Assembly: GCA_002471275.1 (NCBI GenBank)
Contig: DKPQ01000012.1
Location: 161,931-225,930 of the forward strand
DNA length: 64,000 nucleotides
Source: Flammeovirgaceae bacterium UBA7330
Lineage (GTDB): Bacteria > Bacteroidota > Bacteroidia > Cytophagales > Cyclobacteriaceae
Direction: 5' to 3'
The notes beneath the pieces were generated by a model that ran no database searches, had not been told where the DNA came from, and saw only the letters and a program-made list of their open reading frames with translations. The position numbers and the translations under genes were made by a program. Positions 1 through 8,200 of the stretch are shown here, piece by piece (position 1 is the first letter of the stretch; each line of letters opens with the position of its first letter).

Positions 1-409
1 CGGCCTCTGTCAAAACATCAGCAGGTAACGATTCTACACGATCTAAGTTTAATTGAGTGTCTCTGCGAAATTGAGACTCAAAACGATGATCGGTCCATGC
101 CAGAATAGCCACCAGCAAAATGATCCCATTAGCGATGGTCCCGAATTTTGCATCCTGCCAAACCATCACAATCAGGATCTGTGAGACAAAAACTGAAACA
201 ATGGCCAGATAAAACCACCAGCTTTGTCCCATTAGCAATCCCACCATGGTAATAAAAAATAAAAGGACAGCAAATAGCCACAGCATTCCGGCTACCCTTG
301 GTATGGACCGGGTGAGCTGTTGGATTTCCGATAAATCAAAAGCTTTTAGGAATCCCAAAAGATGGATACACCCGTGGACAAGCAAGATGAATGCAAATAA
401 GTATTTCAC
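1..409 (-). CDS. Partial membrane protein, DUF6544-like (runs off left edge)
   Basis: The minus strand is open from a GTG start at 409 to the window edge, giving about 136 residues of the N-terminal part. It begins MKYLFAFILLVHGCIHLLGF and shows three hydrophobic segments (about residues 1-20, 40-62 and 68-85) plus a fourth near 95-110, followed by a soluble stretch. In the frame upstream of GTG there is no ATG before a TAG stop, so GTG is the most likely start. The segment WQDAKFGTIANGIIL and the opening LVHGxIHLxGF resemble the N-terminus of the DUF6544 family of Bacteroidota proteins, which I recognise by pattern only. Function is unknown and the C-terminal domain lies outside the window. 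The next gene on the same strand ends at 550. Confidence 0.72.
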   Translation of the reverse strand, partial: MKYLFAFILLVHGCIHLLGFLKAFDLSEIQQLTRSIPRVAGMLWLFAVLLFFITMVGLLMGQSWWFYLAIVSVFVSQILIVMVWQDAKFGTIANGIILLVAILAWTDHRFESQFRRDTQLNLDRVESLPADVLTEA

Positions 410-549
410 AGCAACGCTTACGACTAAATGATGCTGCTAAGGAAGTCACGAGGCTTGGAAATCACCATGATATTCATTGGCTCGTAAAGTGAGATGCATC
501 AACCCTTTATACGCAACCAATACCGCCGCCTCAGGTGGTCACTTTGGAT

Positions 550-1926
550 TTAAACCAAATACTTTTTAAAAACCGCATCCCACGGATCACGCATCTTTCG
601 GGAAAGCAATTGATTGGCGGCAAAATTATTTTTTACTTTTTCTGTCACGGGGTCCCACTCCAGGTCCTGCTGTAGCATCATGGCAATGTTTCCCAGATGG
701 GCGATGGAGATGGACCGGTGCCCAAACTCCGCCGGAGCAGCTGTCCTTTCCCTGGAGATCACACAATCAATAAAGTTTCTGTAGTGGTCATCGCTGGTAT
801 ACAGACGGTCTTTTTCATCTACCTTCATGCGTAGCAACGACTCCGGGTTGGCATCGTGCGCATGACGATTGGCATTGATCCAGCCTCCTTCGCAGTAGAA
901 GGTCACTCCGGATTTGATGCCTCTTTCTTCGCTGGTATTGCTGATGACCAGGAGCACGTCATTGTCATAAACCGCTTCGAAGTAAAATTCTGTTGCTGTG
1001 TTCCAGATAGGATGATCGGACCAGGTGGCTTTAGCATTTTGTATCCTGATGGGACCGGATTCTTCACGGTCGATCCCCCATTGCGCAATGTCCGGATGAT
1101 GCCCACCCCAATCGGTCACCTGCCCACCGGAGTAATCAAGTACCCACCTGAAGTTGACGTGTGTTCTCGCGGGACAGTAAGGAGCATCAGGTGCCGGACC
1201 CAGCCACATATTGTAATCAAAATCTTTCGGTACCGGTACCGTGGCCGTCTGATCACCGGTCTTACCAAAATCTGGTGTGCCACCAGGAAGTCCACACACC
1301 ACTTTGGTGAGTTTTCCCAGCTTGCCACTTCTCACTTTTTCTACCGCACCCCGGAAATACGGATTGGACCGCTGCTGACTCCCCACCTGAAAGACCACAC
1401 CATATTTGATGGCGGCATTGCTGATAGCCCGGCCCTCCTCAATGGTCAGCGCCAGAGGCTTTTGACAATAAATATCTTTCTTAGCCGCTGCCGCCATCAG
1501 GGCGGGAATGGCATGCCAGTGATCCGGCGTCACGATCTCTACGGCATCAATCGACTTGTCATCAATCACCTCCCTGAAGTCCGTGACACCCACCGTAGAT
1601 TTGTATGTTTTCCCCGTCCTTTCTGTGTAGGAGCTGTTGACCATCTCCATGATAAATTCCCGGCCCGCCACTTTACCATCCCAGTAGCCGGAGCTCCTTT
1701 TATTCACGTCACAGATGGTTTTGATCTGGACCCGGTTGTCTCTCAGAAAATTCCCCACATCATTGCCTGCCTGATTACCTGCACCGATGATGCCCATGGT
1801 GACCCTGTCGGAAGGGGGCACAAACCCGTCTCTTCCCATGGCCGAAGCTGGGATGATAGAGGGGACAGCCAATACGCTTGTGGCAGCCAGTGTGCTCTTT
1901 TTAAGGAAAGATCTGCGGTTGTTCAT
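550..1926 (-). CDS. Gfo/Idh/MocA family oxidoreductase with Tat signal
   Basis: This 458-residue protein starts with a twin-arginine signal (RRSFLKK at residues 4-10, then a hydrophobic stretch to about residue 30), so it is probably exported folded with its nucleotide cofactor. The Rossmann fold begins near residue 42 with MGIIGAGNQAG. The family's EKP motif appears as CQKPLAL, and the C-terminal half carries DWGGHHPDIAQWG, the usual position of the catalytic His. Members use NAD(P)(H) on sugars or sugar derivatives; this Tat-exported subgroup is common near carbohydrate genes in Bacteroidota, but the substrate is not visible here. It lies 46 bases downstream of the anti-sigma gene on the same strand and could be co-transcribed with it. 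Confidence 0.92.
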   Translation of the reverse strand: MNNRRSFLKKSTLAATSVLAVPSIIPASAMGRDGFVPPSDRVTMGIIGAGNQAGNDVGNFLRDNRVQIKTICDVNKRSSGYWDGKVAGREFIMEMVNSSYTERTGKTYKSTVGVTDFREVIDDKSIDAVEIVTPDHWHAIPALMAAAAKKDIYCQKPLALTIEEGRAISNAAIKYGVVFQVGSQQRSNPYFRGAVEKVRSGKLGKLTKVVCGLPGGTPDFGKTGDQTATVPVPKDFDYNMWLGPAPDAPYCPARTHVNFRWVLDYSGGQVTDWGGHHPDIAQWGIDREESGPIRIQNAKATWSDHPIWNTATEFYFEAVYDNDVLLVISNTSEERGIKSGVTFYCEGGWINANRHAHDANPESLLRMKVDEKDRLYTSDDHYRNFIDCVISRERTAAPAEFGHRSISIAHLGNIAMMLQQDLEWDPVTEKVKNNFAANQLLSRKMRDPWDAVFKKYLV

Positions 1927-1972
1927 TTTTGGGTCATAAGTGTTGAACTCAAAAATTAGTGAAGATTTATAA

Positions 1973-2398
1973 TTAATCTTCCGGACGGTGGTATTTTTTC
2001 AGCACGCTGAACGAAAGAATGTAATAAACACCGAATACGATCACCGCCAATAGCCCCATATTAAAGGTGTTGGGGAGATCGGGCAGGCTCAGACCAACCT
2101 TCGAGCTAAAATCAAACGCAGGGAGGCTCCATCCATTGAAATAGTTCAGCCATTCCGGATCGATACCCACTCCACTATAGCTAAAAAGGAATACCATCAG
2201 GGAAGTAAACCCGAAAGCCAGCACTATCCACACCTTTTTGCTGATCACTGGCTGATATTCAAACACTTCCTTCTTCACAGTGATCTCCTGCATGATCTTT
2301 TGTTTCAGGTCATCGTCTGGCTGGGATTCGGAGCGCTGAAAAAGCTCCCTGAGCAACTGATCATCCTCATGCATGTCATTGGTCATCATATCGTCCAT
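1973..2398 (-). CDS. Putative anti-sigma factor, membrane protein
   Basis: The 141-residue product has a charged cytoplasmic N-terminus (about residues 1-47), a hydrophobic segment at about 50-70, a mid region predicted outside, and a second hydrophobic segment at about 112-130. Its start overlaps the end of the upstream ECF sigma gene by 13 bases, the usual arrangement for translationally coupled sigma/anti-sigma pairs. There is no clear zinc-binding HxxxCxxC anti-sigma motif, so the assignment rests on position, topology and size. By inference it would hold the sigma factor at the inner membrane until a signal arrives. Confidence 0.7.
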   Translation of the reverse strand: MDDMMTNDMHEDDQLLRELFQRSESQPDDDLKQKIMQEITVKKEVFEYQPVISKKVWIVLAFGFTSLMVFLFSYSGVGIDPEWLNYFNGWSLPAFDFSSKVGLSLPDLPNTFNMGLLAVIVFGVYYILSFSVLKKYHRPED

Positions 2399-2958
2399 TC
2401 TTTTATTCCCACTTCATTTAGCTTTTGCAGCATCTTTTGTCTGCTTCTGTGCAGCATCACCTTCACATTGGAAACGTGCTTTCCGGTGATCTCGCATATT
2501 TCTTTTATCGTCTGTTCATTGTAATAGTATAAAGTTACCAGGGTTTGCTCGTCTTCGCTCAATGCCTGCATGGCCAGGGTGAGCAGGGTGCGTACATCCT
2601 GCCGGTCCGTCTCCTCCCCGATGTTGTTGACACCCGGGATGGATTGATGCACCCCATTCACCTCCACATCTACCACAGTCAGCTTCCGCTTTCTCAGCCT
2701 GGTGTAGGCATTGTTATAGGCGATCCTCAGCAGCCAGGTAGAGAACCGTGCCTCTGCCCTGAAAGACTTCAATGACCTGTAAGCATTCACAAACGTATCC
2801 TGCACAGTTTCTTCCGCCTCCTCGCGATGCTTCAGGATGTAATAGACAAAATTGTATACCCTACGTTCATACCTGTCCAGCAATTCCGCATAAGCATACG
2901 AATTACCTTTCAAGGTCTCTTGGATCAACATGTTGTCTTCCTGGCCAGGCATCTGCAT
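2386..2958 (-). CDS. ECF-subfamily RNA polymerase sigma factor (RpoE-like)
   Basis: The protein has sigma-70 region 2 (about residues 20-90: YAELLDRYERRVYNFVYYIL, then EEAEETVQDTFVNAYRSL and FSTWLLRIAYN) and region 4 (about residues 135-185: EDEQTLVTLYYY, TIKEICEITG and an HTH with NVKVMLHRSRQKM). Length is typical for an ECF factor. Two starts are possible: ATG at 2958, or ATG at 2931 (residue 10), which is preceded by an AGGA-like site and matches the usual start of the family better. The gene is divergent from the small membrane protein at 3083 and overlaps its probable anti-sigma gene downstream. It should redirect RNA polymerase to a small regulon, probably including its own operon. Confidence 0.93.
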   Translation of the reverse strand: MQMPGQEDNMLIQETLKGNSYAYAELLDRYERRVYNFVYYILKHREEAEETVQDTFVNAYRSLKSFRAEARFSTWLLRIAYNNAYTRLRKRKLTVVDVEVNGVHQSIPGVNNIGEETDRQDVRTLLTLAMQALSEDEQTLVTLYYYNEQTIKEICEITGKHVSNVKVMLHRSRQKMLQKLNEVGIKEWTI

Positions 2959-3082
2959 CTATAGACTGGGGCACAGGGTCATCGGTTACATTTTATTTCA
3001 CAATTTTTTGTAACCAATCCCCCGACCGTGTAGTCAAAATACACAAACCCTCGAACATAAACTTGAAACTTAAAATAATCTT

Positions 3083-3469
3083 ATGGAACCTGTCATTGTA
3101 TTTATTGCCCTTTTTGCCACTGTATTTGGTGTGATGTACGTTTTCTTCACCACGCGAAACAAGGAGCGGCTGGCCATGATCGAAAAAGGCGCCGATGCCT
3201 CACTGTTTGACCGAAAAGGGACATCTTTTTCTATTGCCAAATTTATTTTGAACCTGGCCCTGCTACTGACTGGTATAGGTATTGGCATATTCGTCGGTTC
3301 TGTTCTAGGGACTAACCTGACCTATGATGGAGTCGTCCACGGCAAACCCGGTCTGATGATGATCAACAGAGAAATCACCATCTCCTCCATGATCTTTGTT
3401 TTTGGTGGCCTGGGACTCATCGCTGGTTTCTTCATCACCCGAAATATTGAGAGGTCAGACAAGGAGTAG
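3083..3469 (+). CDS. DUF6249-like small membrane protein
   Basis: This 128-residue protein has an N-terminal membrane segment (about residues 4-23), a basic cytoplasmic stretch with RNKERLAMIEKGAD, then two more hydrophobic segments (about 52-74 and 100-118). The pattern of one helix, then an RxxxEKG segment, then two helices fits the DUF6249 family found beside ECF sigma genes in Bacteroidota. It is divergent from the sigma factor with about 125 bases between starts, so both may share a regulated promoter region. A strong terminator follows 26 bases after the stop. Biochemical function is unknown; a role in the sigma/anti-sigma signalling unit is inference from context. Confidence 0.78.
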   Translation: MEPVIVFIALFATVFGVMYVFFTTRNKERLAMIEKGADASLFDRKGTSFSIAKFILNLALLLTGIGIGIFVGSVLGTNLTYDGVVHGKPGLMMINREITISSMIFVFGGLGLIAGFFITRNIERSDKE

Positions 3470-3494
3470 TCTTCCTATCCACTTGTTATTTATC

Positions 3495-3523
3495 AAAAGC
3501 ACGGCCGAAGCCGTGCTTTTTTT
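3495..3523 (+). terminator. Rho-independent terminator
   Basis: A perfect 11-bp stem (AAAAGCACGGC / GCCGTGCTTTT) with a CGAA tetraloop runs into a T tract. It closes the transcript of the small membrane protein gene ending at 3469. Confidence 0.92.
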
Positions 3524-3542
3524 GTAGGTGATCTTTTATTGT

Positions 3543-3653
3543 TATCCGGCTGAGTTTTGCCTTCGTTGGTGTTTTCACAGTGAAAACACCAACGATTACT
3601 AAGAAGAAGCCGGATATTGCTATCCGTCTAGACGGAAGGTTTCAAAAAACCTT
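3543..3653. repeat. Nested inverted-repeat cluster
   Basis: The core is a 31-base near-palindrome (3564-3594) with 15-bp perfect arms and a one-base centre. It is enclosed by outer arms TATCCGGCT (3543-3551) and AGCCGGATA (3608-3616). It is followed at once by CGGATA/TATCCG (3611-3626), the palindrome TCCGTCTAGACGGA (3623-3636), and AAGGTTT/AAACCTT (3636-3653). A degenerate relative of the core lies at 50591-50619. No gene overlaps it. Confidence 0.75.
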
Positions 3654-3731
3654 GAGCTATTGGTGAACAGTACGGAATAACTCTCTGAATCCCGTCGGTG
3701 AGAAACAACGCACAAATACAGGAGATATAGC

Positions 3732-4853
3732 TTATTTAGCAGGCGACTCCAAAAACTTCACAGGGTTGTCATTGGCAATTTGTTTGAACTTGACAGGTCC
3801 AAGGTTTGCCCTGATCCTGATGGACATATCTCTTTCTCTCAGTTTATCCCGCTCCACCATGTAGTAATCCGATCCAAAAAGGATTTGCTTATTTATCTTA
3901 TTGTCTTCCAACAGCACATTCAGTAGGGGGAAATACTCCTCAGTTTTAAAGAGCGTGGAAGAGATGTCGGTATATAGGTTGGGAAACTCCTTCATGAGAT
4001 CGACGATGGTGGCAAGCCAGGATTTTTCAGCTGAGCCATTTGGGTCCCAGGACTCAAACAGATATTTGTCCCACTCTGTGTCTCCTCCAAAGTGAGCCAG
4101 ACAAATCTTGAGTTTGGGAAAATCCTTCAATACCTGGCGATAGTTTTCAGGTTCTGTGAAGTAGTCACTAAATACCTTGGCCTTCGATTTCCTGAGCGGA
4201 GTGGGTCTCCAGGGGTGCGTCTTCAGCATATCTTTAGTCACCTTTTTGGTGTGGACCCCTCCCCTCGAACAATGGCTGAGCATCGGAATGTTGTTCTTCT
4301 CCGCATATTCATAGACCGGATACAGTCTTTCATCGGTGGGATAATATCCCAGTGGTGGATAGAGCTTGATGCCTTTGAACTTATATACTTCAATGTATTT
4401 TTTAGCAAAGGCCAGTGGGTCATCTCCATTCTTATCATCCACACTTCTGGGGTCGACGGCCACAAAGGGGATGACGGTATCCGGGTATTTATCCCGCAGT
4501 GCAGCCAGGTCCTGATGCTGTGTGTCTACGGATTCAGGGACTTTGCCTGCAGCCATGTACCGCATATCCATGGGAAGGATCACAAATTTCGTGGTGTCCG
4601 TTCCCTGTTGTGGATAGTATCCCCTCAGAATGTTGAAGACATCTTCCTGGGATTTGTTGGACGAGATCTTCAGGAAGTTGACATAGCGCTCGATGAAGTC
4701 TCTATCGGTAAAGGGAATGGCCTTTCTGAATATCCATGAAAGCGGTTTGCGTACGATGTCGGGTTTGAGGATATGGTTTAGCCCCAGGGGTAAAAAATTG
4801 TTGGGCACATTCTTCACCGTAAAGATGTGCGTGTGGATGTTGTAGATGATCAT
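3732..4853 (-). CDS. Amidohydrolase-family metal-dependent hydrolase (Amidohydro_2 type)
   Basis: The start chosen is ATG at 4853, because the product then opens with MIIYNIHTHIF, placing the metal-binding HxH at residues 7-9 as usual; the longer reading frame upstream adds about 20 unrelated residues. Further TIM-barrel metal and active-site elements are MLSHCSRGG, CLAHFGGDTEW and LFGSDYY near the C-terminus. At 373 residues it is typical of amidohydrolase-2 proteins, which include decarboxylases and lactonases of aromatic or cyclic acids. No substrate can be read from the context. The gene stands alone on the minus strand. Confidence 0.87.
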   Translation of the reverse strand: MIIYNIHTHIFTVKNVPNNFLPLGLNHILKPDIVRKPLSWIFRKAIPFTDRDFIERYVNFLKISSNKSQEDVFNILRGYYPQQGTDTTKFVILPMDMRYMAAGKVPESVDTQHQDLAALRDKYPDTVIPFVAVDPRSVDDKNGDDPLAFAKKYIEVYKFKGIKLYPPLGYYPTDERLYPVYEYAEKNNIPMLSHCSRGGVHTKKVTKDMLKTHPWRPTPLRKSKAKVFSDYFTEPENYRQVLKDFPKLKICLAHFGGDTEWDKYLFESWDPNGSAEKSWLATIVDLMKEFPNLYTDISSTLFKTEEYFPLLNVLLEDNKINKQILFGSDYYMVERDKLRERDMSIRIRANLGPVKFKQIANDNPVKFLESPAK

Positions 4854-5045
4854 GATAGTGGTTGATTGGTATTCTCCTAAAGTATTAAATAAGGACCTAC
4901 AGGTCAAGTGCAATATTTAAAATAACTACTCCAATACCAATATTACGAAGCCCGTCACTTATGCCGGGAAAGCTGAAGTGATTTCGACATCGAAAGAAGC
5001 GTGAATTACTATTATATGGGATTTGGAAATCCCTATTTATATGTG

Positions 5046-5075
5046 GTACGACATGCCCTGCGGAACATGTCGTAC
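5046..5075. repeat. 10-bp perfect inverted repeat
   Basis: Arms GTACGACATG and CATGTCGTAC enclose a 10-base loop, ten bases downstream of the DUF2071 gene stop on the minus strand. No T tract follows on either strand, so it is not a classic terminator; a 3'-UTR hairpin is possible. Confidence 0.6.
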
Positions 5076-5084
5076 AGCAAGGGT

Positions 5085-5792
5085 TTATATTTTTCGTTTG
5101 TTTTCAACGGTTATTTCCGATCCCTCTGCAAGCATTACTGATTTTGGTTCAAGGTTGTTTAGAAAGTCGAAGGATTTTCCATAGACAGAAGCAAAATCAA
5201 CTTGAATATCATGTTTCAAAACGTTGTAAGCTCTCCATTTTGGATGAGTTACCTCATATTCAAAAGATTCACGCTCGTTAGCTTTTGTATATCCCCAATA
5301 ATGTTCAGTAATAAATTCCGTCTCAGAATCAGGTGCTATTTCCACACTATCAAGTTCCGCTATTACTTCAAATGAGTTGATTGTTCTGTGAGATGCCCAG
5401 AAGTATTTGACAGTTCTTTTGTTTTGGTGTTCACTCCAGGAGTGATCCATTTTCATCGTATGATAATGTTCTTTATAGATAATGTTCGCTACAAAGGTGA
5501 GAGCAGGTTTGGGAACAATTTCTTTAATGAAAACAACTCCTCGTTTCCAGGATTGACCGTCGAGGTGTTTTACATAAAACCGAAGATTTACTTCTTCGAA
5601 GTTCCTATGAAATGGAATTGGAAGTCCAAGAAGTTTCGTGTTCAAAAACATGAATCCTACGAGACTTATATAACAGGTGTCTTGCCATATGTCTGGTTCA
5701 GTCTTAGGAGGTAAATAGGGTTTAAGAATTACCGGATCAACTTCGTAGTTGGCGATTGCTAATTTTCTCCACTCTGCACTTAAGAAACTCAT
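5085..5792 (-). CDS. YqjF family protein (DUF2071)
   Basis: A 235-residue soluble protein beginning MSFLSAEWRKLAIANYEVDP. The opening W-x-x-L-x-x-x-N-Y-x-V-x-P, the segment YISLVGFMFLNTKLLG, and FEEVNLRFYVKH are typical of the YqjF/DUF2071 family, which shares an acetoacetate-decarboxylase-like fold. The catalytic Lys of acetoacetate decarboxylase is not evident and no enzyme activity is established for the family. There is no signal peptide. It stands alone, with about 230 bases to the next gene downstream. Confidence 0.88.
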   Translation of the reverse strand: MSFLSAEWRKLAIANYEVDPVILKPYLPPKTEPDIWQDTCYISLVGFMFLNTKLLGLPIPFHRNFEEVNLRFYVKHLDGQSWKRGVVFIKEIVPKPALTFVANIIYKEHYHTMKMDHSWSEHQNKRTVKYFWASHRTINSFEVIAELDSVEIAPDSETEFITEHYWGYTKANERESFEYEVTHPKWRAYNVLKHDIQVDFASVYGKSFDFLNNLEPKSVMLAEGSEITVENKRKI

Positions 5793-6249
5793 TTTTCGGT
5801 GTTACAGTTTTGCCATGTCAAGTCCATGTATTGTTCGTGTGCTCTCACTTAGTGGACAGCACTAAAATAGTGAATCTTCCAGCCCCGCCAAAGGATGAGT
5901 ATGCGCTGCGCCCAGAAAGATAAAAACTCCATACTAGCTCGGAAGTTACTTCCGGGCATTGTGGTCACTAATATATCACTTTCTGCTTCCAGGGTCTGAC
6001 CCCTGACAGAATCCTGGGGACGACTATGGTATTTTATCATCCATTACACCCAAAAAAAATGGGCCGGAGTTCTCACCCCGACCCTATACTAACCAGCTAA
6101 ATACTCTTTGCTCAATCCTTTTGGTTAGATAAAGGATTCTGCCATCTGCCTGTAAAGCCGGGTCGCGTAGACCGGGTCGCGTAGACCGGGTCGCTTACAG
6201 TCCCGACGGTGACGCTGAGACGAGGCTACTTTTAAAACTTAATCTCTCG
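5793..6249. other. Intergenic stretch without a convincing gene
   Basis: A 63-codon open frame on the minus strand (5849-6040) shows no family features. The stretch holds a GGAAGT/ACTTCC inverted repeat near 5940 and the 14-bp tandem repeat listed separately. Nothing else is supportable. Confidence 0.5.
6158..6194. repeat. 14-bp tandem repeat, 2.6 copies
   Basis: The unit CCGGGTCGCGTAGA is present at 6158-6171 and 6172-6185, with a partial third copy from 6186. It lies downstream of the GH16 gene on the minus strand and is more GC-rich than its surroundings. Confidence 0.8.
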
Positions 6250-7068
6250 TCACTGATAAACCCTCACATAATCAACCTCCAGCGTCTGTGGAAATGCCGA
6301 AGCATCCACACCATATCTTCCGCCCCAGTTGCCTCCCACCGCAAGGTTCATGATCAGGTGAAAGGGTTTATCAAAAACCCAATCCTCTTCATTTAAAACC
6401 TCTTTGCGTAGTTCGAAGAACCTCGTTTCATCGATGTACCAGACCAATCGGTCGGACTCCCACTCCAATGCATACACATGGAATTCATCAGATGCTGTCT
6501 CTACTCTCAGGCTGTCTACTTTCTGGGTGCCAAGCATGCCGTTGTAACTTTTGGTATGTATGGCTCCATGCACGACCCCGGGGTCGTAGCCTACATGTTC
6601 CATGATGTCTATCTCACCATCGTCAGGCCACTTGATGTTTCGCTCCATCGATGGCATCATCCACAAGGCTGGCCAGGTTCCCTTTCCATTAGGGATTCTG
6701 GCCCTGAACTCAAACCTGCCATATTTCCAGTCTCCCTTTCCCCTGGAGATCAGTTTGGCACTGGTATAGGAAGCTGACCCCAGCGTATCTCTTTTAGCCT
6801 GAATGACCAGGTTCCCATCCGAGATCTTCACATTTTCAGGGGCATCCGTATAATATTGAAGCTCGTTGTTGCCAAACCCACAAAGCTCGGGGCAGCCATC
6901 TCCAATTACAGCGCTCCATTTAGTGGTATCCAGTGTTTCTTGATCGAATTCATCATACCACACAAGTTGATTAAAAGTGGCGTCTGTTTCAGAATATTCT
7001 TTTACCGGGCCGTTAGTGCCACAAGATGTTGTCCATACCCCAATATAGATTAAAAATAAGATTCGCAT
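6250..7068 (-). CDS. Glycoside hydrolase family 16 lipoprotein (beta-glucanase/laminarinase-like)
   Basis: The start chosen is ATG at 7068; the frame stays open further upstream but that part overlaps the preceding GH16 gene. The 272-residue product opens with a lipoprotein-type signal ending in TTSC. The GH16 jelly-roll follows, with the active-site signature GEIDIMEHVG, in which Glu152 is the expected nucleophile, Asp154 the assisting residue and Glu157 the acid/base. The EIDIME form, with the extra residue, is the laminarinase (beta-1,3-glucanase) type. It is the last gene of the SusC/SusD operon, 19 bases after the other GH16 gene. Probable role: endo-cleavage of a beta-1,3- or mixed-linkage glucan at the cell surface. 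Exact linkage specificity is inference. Confidence 0.93.
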   Translation of the reverse strand: MRILFLIYIGVWTTSCGTNGPVKEYSETDATFNQLVWYDEFDQETLDTTKWSAVIGDGCPELCGFGNNELQYYTDAPENVKISDGNLVIQAKRDTLGSASYTSAKLISRGKGDWKYGRFEFRARIPNGKGTWPALWMMPSMERNIKWPDDGEIDIMEHVGYDPGVVHGAIHTKSYNGMLGTQKVDSLRVETASDEFHVYALEWESDRLVWYIDETRFFELRKEVLNEEDWVFDKPFHLIMNLAVGGNWGGRYGVDASAFPQTLEVDYVRVYQ

Positions 7069-7087
7069 GTATAAGAAGTTTTTTGAA

Positions 7088-8194
7088 TTAGTTAAGTTGG
7101 AAAACACGTATATAATCGATGGCCATGCACTGCGGAAATCTGGTGGAAGCGTCCGGGCTGCCTGGCCAGTTGCCCCCCACAGCGATGTTGAAGATGAAAA
7201 AGAAAGGTGCCCTGAATTCACTTTTTTGCTCACCTGAAATGTCGATTTCATTGAATTTCTGATCATCCACCAACCACTGGATGGACGTTTCATCCCACAG
7301 GATGGAGAACACGTGAAATTCATCTGCAAACACATCACCCTCCAGCCGATAGCTATCCCCTGAGGTAGCATAATTGCCTCCTTCTGACCAGTGCAAGGTG
7401 CCATGAACGGTATTTTCCCTGCCTGATCCGCCTATCATCTCCATGATATCTATCTCGCCACAATGTGGCCACCCGACCTCTTTAAAGTTTGAGCCCAACA
7501 TCCACAGGGCAGGCCATATTCCCTGACCTTCAGGTAAAACAGCCCTGATATCTACCCTTCCATACTTAAATTCCCTGTTCCCTTCAGTCACGATTCTGGA
7601 AGAAGTGTATGCACTCCCGCCCACCGTTTCTTTACGGGCCCAGATCACCAGGTTGCCATCTATCATGGTTGTGTTTTTATCTGTATAATACTGCAGTTCA
7701 TTGTTACCCCATCCGCCGGATCCGGTACCGATCTCATAGGTCCAATCTGCACTATTCAGCTCCTCCCCATCAAATTCATCACCCCATACCAGCGTCATCC
7801 CTTCATAAGACAAGGGCGTCGTATATCCCGCTGCAGGAATCAGTGTTGAAGGATCGGGTTCTTCTATTGTAACCATCTCGATATATTGAATAAAATCTGC
7901 TGATGTGGCATGTGCCTGAACTATCAGTTCATATTCCCCTGCTGCCCCGTAGGTATAGATCAGCTCGCCTTCTTTTTGTTCGATGTACTGATCGTCTTCG
8001 CCGAAGTAAAACCGGAAAAAATTCACCTTTTGAGCAGTAGCTGTTACCTTGATCTGATAGGGTTCAGCGGATTGCTCAATCGTTACCAGAAGATCGGAGG
8101 GCAACAACACATTATCATCAGCAGTATCCCCCTGACAGGAAGCCAGGAGAATACCCGCTAATAATAAAAAACCACATGCTTTTTCTTTCATCAA
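7088..8194 (-). CDS. PKD-like plus GH16 lipoprotein (beta-glucanase/laminarinase-like)
   Basis: This 368-residue protein has a lipoprotein signal (lipobox LASC near residue 20), a PKD-like beta domain (about residues 30-115, with YTYGAAGEYELIVQA), and a C-terminal GH16 domain (about 130-368). The catalytic signature GEIDIMEMIGG puts the nucleophile at Glu247, then Asp249 and Glu252. WTYEIGTGSGGWGNNELQYY and GIWPALWMLG are typical GH16 substrate-cleft segments. It starts 6 bases after the PKD lipoprotein gene upstream. Having two GH16 enzymes in one locus suggests division of labour, for example a surface endo-enzyme and one acting on shorter products. The N-terminal PKD domain may position the enzyme or contact glycan. 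Confidence 0.94.
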   Translation of the reverse strand: MMKEKACGFLLLAGILLASCQGDTADDNVLLPSDLLVTIEQSAEPYQIKVTATAQKVNFFRFYFGEDDQYIEQKEGELIYTYGAAGEYELIVQAHATSADFIQYIEMVTIEEPDPSTLIPAAGYTTPLSYEGMTLVWGDEFDGEELNSADWTYEIGTGSGGWGNNELQYYTDKNTTMIDGNLVIWARKETVGGSAYTSSRIVTEGNREFKYGRVDIRAVLPEGQGIWPALWMLGSNFKEVGWPHCGEIDIMEMIGGSGRENTVHGTLHWSEGGNYATSGDSYRLEGDVFADEFHVFSILWDETSIQWLVDDQKFNEIDISGEQKSEFRAPFFFIFNIAVGGNWPGSPDASTRFPQCMAIDYIRVFQLN

Positions 8195-8200
8195 AAAAGG

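Noticed and set aside
856..1959. Plus-strand open frame of 367 codons opposite the Gfo/Idh/MocA gene
   Set aside because: It is antisense to a well-supported oxidoreductase over its whole length, rich in His, Arg and Pro, and shows no domain pattern.
4092..4739. Plus-strand 215-codon frame opposite the amidohydrolase gene
   Set aside because: Antisense shadow of a gene with clear metal-binding motifs; no family features of its own.
5849..6040. 63-codon minus-strand frame in the gap after the DUF2071 gene
   Set aside because: No recognisable family, no clear ribosome site and atypical composition; treated as non-coding.
7069..7404. Longer 5' extension of the second GH16 gene
   Set aside because: It overlaps the preceding GH16 gene in another frame; the lipoprotein signal starts at 7068.
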